In this document: positions 1 through 12,300 of the stretch, piece after piece
How the letters are laid out: each line of letters opens with the position of its first letter
Numbering within the stretch: position 1 is the first letter of the stretch
Assembly (NCBI GenBank): GCA_030248065.1
Contig: JASAMV010002651.1
Span: forward strand, 1 to 64,000
Source: Rhynchonema sp. JSB1_4
Taxonomy: Eukaryota; Nematoda; Chromadorea; Monhysterida; Xyalidae
Length of the DNA: 64,000 nt
Direction: 5' to 3'
Notes under the pieces: model-generated
The model's input: only the letters and a program-made list of their open reading frames with translations
What the model was told of the DNA's origin: nothing
The model's database searches: none
Translations under genes and position numbers: made by a program

Positions 1-3000
1 AGAAGAAGCGACTAGCGTTCGCCTGTGAGGTTGGCAACTATCGTTTTATTATAGTCAACTAATGGACACCATTAATCGAATTTAATCAATGCCCAGGTGC
101 TCACCAATCCATCACTGCTATTCTGTGACGAGCCAACGACCGGTCTTGACTCGTTCATGGCCGAAAGCGTCGTCACGGTACTACAACAGCTGGCATCGGC
201 TGGGAAGACGATCGTGTGCACGATACACCAACCGGCCAGTGAAATCTACGCAATGTTCGATCAGGCACGCTGACCTACATGGATTTGGACTCAAAACGAC
301 ACTTGGAGGAAATACACGATCAGTCTTCAACTCTTCAGGTACTATTCATGGCCGAAGGTCGGATCGCGTTCCACGGCGACTCCGACGACGCACTGCAGTT
401 CTTCAATTCGCTGGGCCACATCTGTCCGTCTGTCTACAATCCTGCCGACTACTTAATCGAAGTTCTGGCCGTCACAGCCACGAACCCAATCGAGACTCGC
501 GCGCGTGCCAAACGCATCTGCGATTCGTACGCCGAATCGGCCGGGCACAAGGACATGGTGCGATTGGTGGACAAGATCGTGCGTGTCAATGAGGAACCCA
601 AGTACGAGTCGTTCATTGACGACGACGCGGGAAATCGGTGCGTTTTCCGATTCAAACAAGCTCCCAAGGATGTTCGCATAAAGGCATCCAACGATCTCTG
701 CACAATCATTCCAGCTTCACGCATTTCTTCCACCGTCGCAAGTCGGACAACACACTATCACCATACCAGGCCAGTTGGTGGCTCCAGATGGGAGTCCTGA
801 TCTGGCGAGCCGTGCTGCACAACTTTCGTAATCCCAACATCGCCCAGTACCGTCTGCTGCAACGCGTTGGCTTCGGCATCTTTGTTGGGTTACTGTACCT
901 GCATACCGTGTTCGACCAACGTGGCATACAAAACGTCAACGGTGTGCTGTTCTACATGATCAACTCGCTGCTCTATCCCTCACTGTTTGGTGTGCTCAAT
1001 CTGTTGCCGGCTGACTTCCCGATTCTGTGCCGAGAACATCACGATGGAATGTATCCCGTCTGGGCGTACTACGTTGGCAAGACACTTGCCTTCTTGCCCG
1101 TGTTCGCTTTGGACGGTTGGTGCTGGGTGGTTGCGTTGTATCTTGGTCAGACAAGCACCACTAGCGACAATTGCTGTAACCAGCCTGAGTCTTCTGAGTT
1201 AATCAATTATCATACTGCAATGGCTGTAATCAGCCTGTCTTCTGAGTTAATCAATTATCATACTGCAATTTCCAGGTCTACTCCTGATGGGCATATCCTA
1301 CTACATGATCGGTCTGCAACCATCGGCCGGTGCCTTCGCGTCCATGTTGTTCATCGGTGTTCTAATCGAACAAAACGGAGTGGCACTCGGATCGTGTTTC
1401 TCAGCCGTCAGTCCCACGTTCGCCGTTGCTTTGGCCATCGCTGGGCCAATGCTCACCATACTCTCAATGACTGGAGGTTAGATTGTGGCACCAGGGTTGG
1501 GCAAAAAAAACGACGGCGTTTTTTCTTTAAAAAAACGACGTTTTTTTAAAAAAAACGCCTGGGTCGTTTTTCGTTTTTTTAAATCCTGAATTTCCTTGAT
1601 TTTCCCTGATTTTTCAGGGAAAGTACCCTGATCATCAAGGAAAATCAATTTTTTGTCCCATTTTTTTCAAAAAATTTTCGACCAATTTTTACTTTGTCGA
1701 GATACGTCGATATATGGAGTTTGACTTTCAATGATGACCCCGGCCAAAGTTGGTCCCATGATGCGGGTCTGATATGGGATCTTAACAACTCGCTAGAAAA
1801 GGGTTGAAACCCGTTTATTTTGCCTCAGAACACATAGAATTACTTCATTTAACCACGTTTTCTTCCCAACATGAGCGTTTTCCATTTTTTTTCGAGGCAT
1901 ATTTTGGTCATCTGGGCGTTTAAAAAAAACGTTTTTTTAAAAAAACGTTTAAAAAAAACGATTTTTTGGAAAAAAACGTTTTTTGCCCAACCCTGTGTGG
2001 CACACTATGTAAAATACATGTGTGCAGGCAGTGGTGTCGTTGGGGGGGTGGGGGGGGGGCCGGGGGGTTACCCCCCTAGTATCCGGTATCCGGTATCTTG
2101 ATTTTTTCACCCAGGGGTATCCGGTATCCTGACTTTTTGTCCAGGAGTATCCTGCCCTAAAATTTTTCCGAAAACCGTAAAAATCGCCTATTTTTTACCT
2201 TCAAAATGCTCAAAATCGCTTGTTGGCGCAAGCATAACCCCCAAAATGACCATTTTTTGCGCTTTCAACACCGATTTTGCTCGATTTTCCTCTAAAAAAA
2301 TTGACTTTTTTTGAGCAACCCCCCCCCTGGGTATCCGAGATTTTTTATTTTAGGGAGCAACCCCCCTGGTATCCGAGATTTTTCATTTTGGGTATCCGGT
2401 ATCCGAAAATTTTGGATTTTGGGTATCCGGTATCCTGACTTTTTGATTTCCCAACGACACCACTGTGTGCAGGTGCTGAGCTTGACCAGGAAGATCAAGC
2501 CGGACGCGGCAACAAAAACCCGGACTGTGATCTTAATTTACCTAACTTTTGTCCGCTACATCGGACTTGTTGTCTAAGGCGGGCTTCACAATGCATACGC
2601 GTTTGCGCATCAGCACGAAGTGTTGACGCATAGCCAAGTTGACCCGCAAACGCGCATGCATTGTGAATTCGGCCCAAGGAGCACAAATGCAACCAGGAAA
2701 TCCATGCAGCACAAAGCCGCATCTTCCTCAGGAATCTACGCGAATGTTGGCAATATGCCAGCCTGGCTCGGTTGGACACAGTACATTTCGGTGTTCCGTT
2801 ACGGTTTCGAGGCGTTCGCCATCAATCAATGGATGCCGGTGACGTCACTGCCGTGCGAGATGTCACTCGATCATCCGAACACGACGGCAACATTGGACTT
2901 CTGTGTCCCTGATGGTCAACAGGTATGTAGAGTTGGTGGTGGTGGGTTTGTGGCTCAGAGCGGCATCGAGGTTAACAGCCAGCACTATGACAACCGCTAA

Positions 3001-3431
3001 CGCTGGATTACGACGAAGCAGAGGCAATTTTTGGACCGCATTTCAAGATGGAGCTATATGCACATGTATATGCAGCAAAAATTTCCACAAGCGGAAATGT
3101 TGGTCGGGTGCAGAGAGAGGTCTACTTTAGTTTGTCGAAATTAGAGCTGCAATTGTTACTGTTTCGAAAAAATGAGACCCAAACTGCAGTGAAACCGCTG
3201 CAATTCAACCGTCACAGCCGCAGTCCTTGCCTTCAAGCTGCACGCACATTCTTTCTGCATCAATCAACAGGTGATGTTTCCTGCACCGGTTTTCAGGTGC
3301 TGTCCAATCTGGCGTTTCCGGCCAGTTACGGTGTGATGTGGCGTGACTGTGCGCTGTTGGTTGTGTTGGCGCTGGCCACGCACACAATTGGCTATGTTGG
3401 ACTCATGACACGCGTGTATCGAGCCCGATAG
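1..3431 (+). CDS. ABCG (White-type) half-transporter, left-arm copy, 5' end cut by window start
   Basis: ATP-binding cassette half-transporter of the ABCG/White subfamily, which dimerises to move lipids or small metabolites across membranes. Exons by frame and splice sites: 1-29, 97-264, 339-637, 715-1115, 1276-1476, 2732-2922, 3297-3431 (stop TAG). The visible part starts just after the signature motif with KKRLAFACE. Next come Walker B and D-loop ([13 protein letters not shown]) and the H-loop histidine (IHQPASEIY), then the membrane domain with several hydrophobic segments. The 265-338 intron appears to start with GC instead of GT in both arm copies. The 1116-1275 intron contains two tandem copies of an approximately 57-bp unit. 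The 1477-2731 intron hosts two transposons with target duplications. Walker A lies beyond base 1. The frame is intact where visible. Confidence 0.88.
1492..1995. mobile_element. hAT-like non-autonomous element, family cagggttgggca (left arm)
   Basis: Terminal inverted repeats cagggttgggcaaaaaa / tttttgcccaaccctg are flanked by a perfect 8-bp duplication tgtggcac (1484-1491 and 1996-2003). The interior consists of long runs of T and A with CGTT/AACG motifs and has no ORF. It sits in an intron of the ABCG gene. The 8-bp duplication and CAG start are typical of hAT superfamily termini. Confidence 0.92.
2029..2465. mobile_element. hAT-like non-autonomous element, family cagtggtgtcgttggg (left arm)
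   Basis: TIRs cagtggtgtcgttggg / cccaacgacaccactg, with perfect 8-bp duplication tgtgcagg at 2021-2028 and 2466-2473. The interior has repeated gtatccggtatcc-type units in mirrored arrangement around a T/A-rich core. It lies only 33 bp after the previous element in the same ABCG intron. Confidence 0.92.
2578..2677. repeat. Short foldback (about 100 bp)
   Basis: Inverted arms ggcttcacaatgcatacgcg and cgcgcatgcattgtgaattc face each other across about 40 bp, near the 3' end of the ABCG intron. The mirror copy is in the right arm near 24,075-24,175. No clear target duplication was found. Confidence 0.6.
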
Positions 3432-3811
3432 TCACCTGGCCACCACATTTGTTCGATTTAATTTGACAGGGAATATTTGCATATGTCGTTGCGTTACACC
3501 TCAATATATGCGCATTTTCATTGCCGAATCATTTACTTGTTAGCTCGATTGCTGGTTGGTCCATTGAGATTAACTGTTTTAACGTAATTGTGACTAAACG
3601 TCTGGAGTCTGACTACGTGCATATAACTGGTTGATTATCAGTTCGGCTCCCGCTGATTTTCAAGGTGAATTGACATTGACAATTGTTGCACCGTTCTGAT
3701 ATTACGCATTTCCTATTACCATCTTATTGTTATATTCTGATGAGAGATTATACAAGTAATCTTAGCTTCGTGTTGTTCTCCAAATAAACAAGAACAATAA
3801 AAGTCACCAAC

Positions 3812-5312
3812 CGTTGCGCATAGATGTGAAAGCAGAATATGTGCACACAGAACACGGTGAATAGATCGATTAAGAACGCCAGTTGAATGCAAATGCCAAA
3901 CAGGGACAGACACGAAACGATGATCAACGCTGCATCGAGAGTCGGGCGCAGGAATGTGATGTAGGCTGCAAATGTGGAGCGCCAATGTGCTATTTCAAAA
4001 CTGGTCAGCAGCGAAAGGCGCTGGCCGACTCGTATCCGAAGTGGCAATTACAATATTCAAGTGGCGACTTAGTTTAGAGACAAACTGAGCGACTTGGTGA
4101 TCGTGTTGACTACCACCCACCAGTGTAGTTCCCAGGTCCGGCACGGCGGTTAAGGTACCTCCCTGGGGGGAAGGGGGAAGACCTAAATTCAGGAAAAGTC
4201 ACTTTTTGAGGTAGAAAGTTTGACCGACTTTTGCCTTTTTTTGGAAAAAATTCTCCATAAAAGGGTATTTTGGCGACTTTTAACATCATTGACCCAACAA
4301 TCACCCATTTTAGGCCTAAAATGGGCATTTTAGGCCTAAAAATGCTTATTTTAAGCAAAAATTGAGGCGGTTAGTGTACTAGTGTACCTTGGTCGCGGTG
4401 GTTAGTGTACCTTAAGGGGGGACCCCCTCCCCCAGGAACTACACTGCCACCAATCTTATTCAGGTGCAATTTTATTGTTATGATCGTTTTTTTGGATAGC
4501 AAAGAAAGAAAACCATGGCCTGCATTTATCCCACAGGTAAAACATTTTCAAGAGTCACCAACTTTGCCACAAATAAATATGATAGAGGAAGAATCGTCCC
4601 AGCGCGTTATTGAGCGGTGCGTTGAGTTTGAGTCCAGCCGGATTACCGCCGAGCCAATGGAGCATGGACTGAATTGAATTTGATAAAGTTTGACGAGCTG
4701 CTTTTGCAAACACCCTGTATTCATGCTTGTAATAGTGAAAAACGTTATGGTGGATATCAAACTTGGTAATTGGATCGGATCGGTCTGCCTGGGCACATCG
4801 CAGTAGACCGACCTGATCCAATCACCAAGTTTGATATCGACTGGCGGTGACTTTGATATTGATATGATATCGATATCCCTTCATGACCTTCACAAAATCA
4901 AAAATAAGAAGTCTTTCCCACCTCAAGGGCACTGATCAGTTCGTGTAGCCGCGCAACGCCGTGATTGGTTAGCTGGTCACGCGACACCAACGCTGATTGG
5001 ATGATGGCTAGGGTAATGGTGAGACCGAGGGAGATATCGATCAGGTGGGACATGTAGTGCCTGAATGTAAAGGGGGATCTTGTGGGAACCAAATGGCTTT
5101 GAACAGTGTTCAGTGGTTTACAGTGATGCACATGCACAATATCAACTCGCCATTGCATCAACCTTTGCAACGCACCGCCTGACGCCGCGAATGAACTGAC
5201 CACAAAATGTATATCAAGCCAGACCAACCTGTCTTTCCATTTCTGGCGAAGGATCCCGACCTGACGTAGAACAGCGGAGCGTTCTACAAGTTTTTGCATG
5301 CTCCAATTATTT
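3812..5312 (-). CDS. PIG-Q (GPI1) left-arm partial copy
   Basis: Mirror copy of the PIG-Q 5' half. Exons on the minus strand: 5229-5312, 4922-5060, 4559-4725, 3812-4000. They carry the conserved Gpi1 block GNPAGLKLN followed by [12 protein letters not shown], and the following membrane helices ending CFHIYAQR. The remaining C-terminal exons, seen for the other copy at 29,180-29,637, would lie beyond base 1, so completeness cannot be judged. The order matches the right copy: the antisense ABCG gene follows. The 4001-4558 intron contains a hAT-like element (4121-4446), and the 4726-4921 intron contains a 35-bp-arm hairpin. Upstream N-terminal exons were not identified. Confidence 0.82.
4121..4446. 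mobile_element. hAT-like non-autonomous element, family cagtgtagttcc (left arm)
   Basis: TIRs cagtgtagttcccagg / ccaggaactacactg, interior with tandem tttaggcctaaaat units. Flanking 8-mers ccacccac and ccaccaat agree only in part, so the insertion looks older. The tandem unit has one extra 19-bp copy here compared with the right arm copy. It is in a PIG-Q intron. Confidence 0.75.
4752..4839. repeat. Hairpin with 35-bp arms in PIG-Q intron (left arm)
   Basis: Arms at 4752-4786 and 4805-4839 are near-perfect inverted copies (about 31 of 35 match), including gatatcaaacttggt / accaagtttgatatc. The same hairpin is in the right arm at about 21,930-22,017. Confidence 0.8.
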
Positions 5313-5866
5313 CTGCAAGGAATATTTTCCAATTCCATGCTCACCCGTATTCCAGTAAAATAGCAAGACTTGAGGGGGCATCAAACGTGATCGGAATAGT
5401 CCGGCTGGGTTCCATAAGGAGCTAAAGGGAACCGACCGAACATCAAGTTTGATCCCGACCTCAAAACTTGTCGGTATCAAAAGCCGTCAAACGAGTCACA
5501 CAAAAGTAAAAAACCACCCAAAATTTCAACCCAACAGTTTTATTTACTCGCTGCACTGCTACAATCAATTGTATCGTTCGTAAAACGAAACGGGTGGTAG
5601 TTATCATAATCCATATGGCAAACATTACTGTTCCATAAAAAGCCACAAACCTAAAAATACCTGGATGACAATAAAAACAGAAAAATAAAACAGATTTATG
5701 GGCGTTCTACAGTAAAGTACGCGGGATTCAAAACGGTGGGACATGAAATATTGCATCTAATCAAGTTAGTGTATACGTTACAAGGTAACCAGCCATTCAC
5801 TGCATTTTTGTCCGAAAACTTGGCCAAAATCACCAATTTTCAGTGATTAATTCCAGGTTCCAACTT
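5313..5866. other. Intergenic, between PIG-Q and phosphate carrier (left arm), proximal part
   Basis: No supported exon. It matches the right arm at about 20,903-21,456 closely. It includes a possible upstream PIG-Q coding stretch (about 5,340-5,460, minus strand) whose splice phase does not fit, so I do not annotate it as coding. Confidence 0.5.
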
Positions 5867-5874
5867 GAAAATTG

Positions 5875-6491
5875 GGTGGGGGTCGAAAATCCCGAAAAAA
5901 AAATCCCGAAAAAAAATCCCGAAAAATAAAAATCCCGAAAAAAAAATCCCGAAAAGCAAAAATCCCGAAAAATGAAATTGAGGAAAAATACAAAGTTTAA
6001 GGTGCAGAAAGGGGTATTCATGTAGTTGGAGTCCATAATTTGGGCAATGGATCAGTTGGGGTTCAAGATATTGAAATTCTCGTTCGGTCATGTCTTCCTG
6101 GCTGGCAGCCTAAGCCTAAGCCTAACCCTGAACGAAGGCCTGGACGTTGTATTTTTGTGGATAGTTCCTTTACGTGGACAGGTCTTCCTGGCTGGCAGCC
6201 TAAGCCTAAGCCTAAGCCTGAAAGAAAGCCGGAGCATGTGTGTTTTTATTGATGTTTCCTTCGTATGAACAGGTCTTCCTGGCTGGCAGCCTAAGCCTAA
6301 GCCTAATCCTGAATGCAAGCCTGAGCATCAACTACATGAATGCCAACTTGTGACAAAAGAATTTGGTCCATTTCTACACCTTTTTATTTTTCGGGATTTT
6401 TTCGGGATTTTTGCTTTTCGGGATTTTTTTTTCGGGATTTTTCGTTTCGGGATTTTTTTTCGGGATTTTTTTTTCGGGATTTTCGACGGCC
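5875..6491. mobile_element. Arm-specific 617-bp TIR element with 8-bp target duplication
   Basis: Flanked by gaaaattg at 5867-5874 and 6492-6499. The right arm has the empty site, a single copy (caattttc, 20895-20902). Ends are inverted repeats built from tandem aatcccgaaaaaa units, beginning ggtgggggtcgaaaatcccg and closing with cgggattttcgacggcc. The middle has three tandem units of about 90 bp (starting at 6092, 6182, 6273), each beginning gtcttcctggctggcagcc followed by GCCTAA repeats. No transposase is encoded. The 8-bp duplication suggests hAT-type mobilisation, though the termini lack the CAG seen in the other elements. Confidence 0.93.
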
Positions 6492-6499
6492 GAAAATTG

Positions 6500-7123
6500 A
6501 TCACAGCAACTGAGCTAAACATCAGGCTCAACCCACATGCAAGAAAACACAATCTTTCCGTGTGATAACCCATGCAACTTGATTATCGTTGAGCCTAAAT
6601 CAATGCGCATTTTGCGACAGTTTGGGATTGAAACTGCAGACTTCTTGGTTAAAATCGCAGGAACTAAATCATCAATATCTCGTATTTTGTGACTAACAAG
6701 AAAACAATCAAACCTTCAGACAAAGAACTAAATTGGATAAACACACGCTGCACAGTTCACCTCAGCATAGTTTACAAAAGCAAGCTCACGTGACAATTGA
6801 CAAACAATACAAAAACACATAAAACTACAAAACATTGTCAACCAGATGATGCATGCACACATATACTAACGTAAAACTCATGAATAATTACATTGTCACC
6901 TACCTACCTAAAGCTGCATGCACAATATAAATCAGAAAGGCATACTTTGTGCAAGGTGCAAGAAGGGAAAGTAGGTCATTTTTATACAAAAAATGCCTGA
7001 TAGAAACAACACCGACAACAAAACAACTCTGGTCAACTCAACAAAACACTACACTGTTACATTTATAGTATGACATGAACTGCGAAATTGTCTAACATTT
7101 TTTTCGGCGATAAAATCTTTTGC
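6500..7123. other. Phosphate carrier 3' flank (left arm)
   Basis: AT-rich DNA downstream of the carrier stop codon (minus strand). No ORF, RNA or repeat recognised. It is mirrored at about 20,271-20,894 in the right arm. Confidence 0.5.
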
Positions 7124-9805
7124 TCAGAGTTTGCCTGCGGCCTCGAGCTTTTTCCTCAGCGATTCGGGCATCTCGGGAGGCGGCGGACGTGGCAGGCGGA
7201 AGAACACCTGATTTTGATCATATTTATGCACGTGCGTTGCATTTGTGGTCTAATTATTACATTAGTGACAATGCAGACAAGCGAACCTTGACACTGTCAT
7301 AGATGAACCATTGCAGCGCCGTGAGTGTGCCGATCATGATAATACGTGGGCCGAGACCACGCCAGGCGCCTACAACAACAACCTGTGTTTTGCACGCCAA
7401 AGTGGAAACGATTGGTTTTTTTTGAAAATTTGAACCAACTGTGCATAATTGCAACTGAAAAAGATGATGACAATAAACAAAGACCAACTAAAAAGCCAAC
7501 CTTTCCATCCTAATTCCTTCAGAATACTGAGCGGGCTGGCGCCGGGGTTTTGGTTCAGTTTCGATACGACCGAATCAGGCGGATGCGACACGATCGCACA
7601 GAACACACCAGCTGAAATTGGGCAATTTGGTTAGATTAGATTAAAAAATAGAAAAAAATTCAAGAAATTACAATAAAATGGTTGAAAAAACACACCAATA
7701 TAGCCAGCAATAAACGTCACCAGCAGCTGTTCGGGTTTGCTGCACTCGCTGCGCGGTTTCGGTACCACATATCTGGCAAAATTAGACATTAATGTTACTT
7801 GTCAAACTTGAAGTTTGATGATAAACATGAAGTCGTAACAGACGCACTTGTAGAGGGCCTCGACCGTCCGCTCGAAACACGCGAATTTCATCATCGTGTA
7901 CGGAATCTGTCGCATCCACAACGGGGGCAGACCCTGCAGCACTCAGAGAATTAATAATTAAAACTCGTAAAAAATCACCGAATTTTACAAAACTACAAAT
8001 ACAATACGAAAGGGCGATTTCTAATGGCTGCACAAAGATGCATGATACAATAAACCGACCTTGTAGAATCCTCGCAGTCCTTCGTTCTGCCAGATGAGTG
8101 CACCCGTTCCTCGAAGTGTGGGCGGTGCGGTGGGTTGGGTTTGAATTCGCACCTGATTTGATTTGGTGAACATCAATTATTGATCGTTGAATGACAAACC
8201 AATTGATCAAAATCCAAAACTAACTTTCGCCGCTTCCATTGGCGCCAACATCATGTCAGCGAAGAACTCAGCGGACGCAGATGCAGCCAAATACAACGTG
8301 GTACGCCATTGGTAGGTTAGTTCCTGCAAGTTAGTTGAAAAAGAAATTGCCGGCAGATTTTAAACTTATCTTGATAACGTTAAAATAACTTATGACATAC
8401 CACACAGGTGATGGATCGTAAAAATAAACATGACAAATCTACCACGTACCTCTCCCAACAGGCCGGCGTAGAAAATCTTGAACACTTCATAGAAGCCGAA
8501 CTTGCCAAGACCCTGAAACAAAATTTATTTTTCTTTCACAAGAATTAGATTGTTGTTCTCTTCAATAAGCTTCTAATTTCAACAACACACACCTGCATCG
8601 AATATCCAATACACGTTGGTGCCCATCCCTTGACCAGTGCGCGTGCACCCTCCTCTTGGAACGTCAACTTCCAGCCGTGAAATATGCCCTTGTATTTCCC
8701 GGGGTTCACCTGCAAACTATCAGATGGTGTGAAGGTGCGAGCTGAGATCGCTTTTCAAAAACAACGACCCGTTTAATGGCGCGACTATTGTCGAGTAGTG
8801 TAAAAGTTGTTCATCGGCTGTCCGGGACTAATTTTCGAGGTCATCGAAATTGGTGATATATAAAGAAATCTTCATGCAAGTCACATGAAGTGCGCTGGAC
8901 CGGATCGCACAAATTTAGCTGTTGGCGGACAAAAAACCGTCTTTTAAAAACGCAAATAGAGAGCTGTATACATTCAGCAGATAAAGGATGCGAGAGTATG
9001 AAAAAAATATTAGTTGTGAACCGAAGAATTTAAAAGCAGCAAATAACGACAAACCTGAATCCGACATTTCACCAGATCGAGCGGTGTGACTGCCGTGTGC
9101 GTGATGCCGCATGACAGCACACCACCGAAAGCGCACAGAGCGTAGAACTTGGCCGAGCCGAACTCACATGACGTTTCTGCAACGATGATCACTTTCGTTT
9201 GATTTGATAAGCATTCCGACCACCTACCACCACCTTCAGTGATTGACTGAATAAAAACCAATGTTGTCACTATAAGGATGGCGTAATTAGCTTGCAGACT
9301 GTCATCATCAGCCTATCTTAAATGACAATGAACACAACTACTGAATCCTTTCCTGAAATAAACTCCCAATTTTTTCAAATCTTGAACGTGACAAAAGTGA
9401 TCAACAACCTTCCTCCTCCTCCCGTTTAACACCCATGGTTCTCATGTACATGTACCCCATCAGTCCATCATACAATGTCCATAGGATCATGCTCTGTATG
9501 ATGCACCATGTCGATGCCACTACCGTAACCCCGGTGTGGATGCGAATGTTCGTGCCTCCGCATGGCGAGGTCATGGTCTGCGGCGGGTTCGACCCAGAGC
9601 CGGACTTAGACACGGAGCTTCTCGAATCGATTTTTCTTTTCGTACGCAATCCCTTTTTGTCCCTGGGGCTGGACTTTGCGTGAGTGCCAGTTAACAGCGG
9701 TTTGGTAATTGAAGAGGAAGCCGGTTCTTCATCAGAATACGAGATTAACTCCTCCTCCCGTTCGTTCGAATTTGAGGGCGTGACACGATGATGAGTTTCC
9801 ATCAT
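7124..9805 (-). CDS. Mitochondrial phosphate carrier (SLC25A3 family), left-arm copy
   Basis: Inner-membrane carrier importing phosphate for ATP synthesis. Minus-strand exons: 9409-9805, 9055-9176, 8593-8709, 8450-8512, 8225-8323, 8060-8152, 7848-7933, 7696-7772, 7501-7611, 7287-7369, 7124-7207 (stop). The three carrier repeats with PX(D/E)XX(K/R) signatures are present: [22 protein letters not shown] and [10 protein letters not shown]. Family hallmark segments such as [16 protein letters not shown] and the C-terminal [12 protein letters not shown] are clear. The first exon gives an unusual acidic N-terminal region, discussed under the right copy. The frame is intact in this copy. Confidence 0.93.
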
Positions 9806-11735
9806 TATTGAGACGATGATTTTGGAATAAGGCACATTCAACAGTGGTAGGAGGCAGAATAAAGCGCATTTATCGGGTACCCGGTAGTGGTGGAGGTTCA
9901 AGGCGGGGCGGAATGAGTCAGATTTGACTTAGACAGACCAGAATTAGCGAGAGGTTCACTCAAGATTTGGTTGAGGCAGGCAAGCGGAGCAGATTATGGT
10001 TATGGCGCGGTTATTGGTTGGTCTGCGAAAAGAGAAAGAACGTTTTAAGAGTCAATGGTTTGCTAGACAACAATTCAAAATCTAAACATACATGTAGCCC
10101 GACGTTGTAATGCAATTGCAAGCTTCACTGATCCATGGAGCCATAATTTAGCAGAGCATGCAGATAGAGAGGTTAGATTCGTTTCGGTATCGTACCAGGA
10201 CCGGCTGATTCAGCCTGCAATTGCAAAACAACTCAGTTTATCCATGTGCAGCAGCGAGTAATTATACCCAAAAGATTTATTACAAATCTTTTGGGCCTAA
10301 TCTACCCCTGATCTATCTTTTTGAACAATTTAATTCCTGAGTATCGAATCTATCACAAACGTATCTGGGGATGGGTACATTTCTACTCGCTGGCAAAAGT
10401 CTTTGTCCTAAAAAACGTTTATTCGTGAAAAATCATTACGCTTCACAACATTTTCCTGTTTGCGGACGATGTCTTTGTACCCTGTTTAAATGATTCTTGT
10501 CAAAATTATCATTAACATTTTTTTGGTTGCTGCCGTTGAACAATGTCAGGTAACAAACACCAAGCTAAGCAGAGAGCGTGAACATTGAGCATAAACAAAA
10601 TTTATTTCCTGTTAGTGCTATTGGAAGCATAAACACACAAACGCGATCACGAAATGCGATTGACTGCTATTCGACAGGGCCGGGAATCGAAACAGGAGAA
10701 CATTGAAACCGAAGTGGAACGTAACAACGTCAGAACAAAACAAGAGAAACCTAGAGCTGAAGCCGAAGCACAGCGTTGCCTTTGAGAAGTTATTTACAGA
10801 CAGAACGAAACGAAAGGCATTAGGACGGTGGGAAACGGATTGTGGTGTTGTTGTCTGCCTTTGGTCGATCCAGCGTTGAGTTGGGCGGACAGTCGAACTC
10901 AAGGGCTCCTAGGGCCATCCAGCGGGGCTGATAGCCAACCGTTTTCCATTATGCTTGCTTCTTTACTCCCCTGCTTGCTGGCCGACATATGGTCAGGGGT
11001 TACCCTAACCGTCCAACCTTTGATTCGACCGTTTCCGTTTTATCTAGGGTAACACCGCCGACACAAAGATCCCATAAAAAATCAGCCAAAACTCGTGCCA
11101 CCCACCACCTCACCTTCCTGAACCGCAGCCCCACCACCAGCGCAATGTGCCCGTCTGATTGGAAAATGGAAAGGATTGGTCTTGGAAATTTCAGACAATT
11201 GATCCCAGGGTGCCATGACTTGACGCTTGAACGGGACGGAGCGGAAATTAGCGACAGTTCACCAACAATAATTACAGCAAATCCTTTCAGCTGGTCCTCA
11301 AGGACAATTTGTCAGACTGAGACGATGCCGCGCGGCTGTTGGGGTTCGGGTGTGAAATTAAAATGACGATGGCTTAAACTGTCGATTAGCGATTGTTTGT
11401 GCGATGGGAGGAAACGGCGAAGCAACGTTTGCGCAATGTCAATGATTCAATTAAAATGCTTTGATCTCCTTTCCTGCTCTTCGCGGTTCGTCCGTCAAGT
11501 TACCGGAGCTGCTTTTCAGTGTGAAACGAAAAGTGATCAACGGCAAAAGCAGACGAGCAAGAGTTTGGTTGTAGATCTGTAAAAATCTGTAGATAAGCTT
11601 TGTGAGCAAAAACCTGGCCCACAAAAAAGAACGCACACCACCGCAACCCCCTGCACTGCGGTTCTTCATCGGTTTTCTTCCGTTTTTTTCGTTTTTTTTC
11701 ACGAAATATAAAAGACCGGTTTTTCCGCCAGTATA
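9806..11735. other. Upstream region of phosphate carrier (left arm)
   Basis: Presumed promoter and 5' region of the carrier gene. Open frames of up to 125 codons occur on both strands, but none resembles a known protein and all are duplicated exactly in the right arm, so conservation is not evidence of coding. No TATA or other regulatory element could be assigned with confidence. Confidence 0.4.
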
Positions 11736-12300
11736 GCATAAAACCTAAATAGAAGGGGGCTCTATTAACTCACTGACCCCATTTTGGGGGCTCATTACCT
11801 ATTCGGGGGGCTCTATTCCGGGCCGTGGCCTCTATTCTTCACTGTCCCGAACCTGAAAAAACTGTTCCCAAAATACCCCCGCCCCTAAAAAGGGGTTTGA
11901 GAGGTTTTTTTCACTTGTATCAGTGCTGTGGCTGGGGGGGCCCCACCCAATGCCTACCGCTCCCGCCCCGGCCTGTCCTCCCCCCTCCGCCCGCTCTGGC
12001 CTCCCCCTCCCCCCCTGCTCCCCCCGATTTTTCCAACCATTTTATCAACCAATTCCCGCCCTAAAAAGTCAAAATCCCCTCGCGCGATATATGCACTTTT
12101 TAGTCATAAAACAGGCACTAGAACTTGTGTTGCCTCCCGCCAGATCTTCCCCCTCCCCCACACCCCCCCCACCCCGTCTCCCAAGCCCATTTGTAATATT
12201 TATTCGTGTCTATTGTCAATAAGAGGTTATGTGCTTGAAGAAAAAAAGTATAAATGTCTGTGAATATCAAGTTAATATATGTGAGGGGGTTACTTAGGGG
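11736..12300. mobile_element. TA-type TIR element (taaaacctaaatag family) with nested hAT-like element, left arm, degraded
   Basis: Homologous to 14,930-15,655 in reverse, but with very many single-base deletions relative to that copy, while flanking arm sequence is nearly identical. Starts with aaaacctaaatagaaggggg and carries the nested cagtgctgtggctgggg element start near 11,919. The deletion-rich pattern looks like unpolished long-read sequence. Confidence 0.6.

Noticed and set aside
638..714. Frameshift in the ABCG left copy
   Set aside because: Explained by an intron (638-714) with gtgcgt donor and ttccag acceptor; the right copy has the same intron 16 bp shorter.
10618..11582. Several 60-125-codon ORFs upstream of the phosphate carrier, repeated in both arms
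   Set aside because: Conservation between arms only reflects recent duplication; no start context, domain or splice support.
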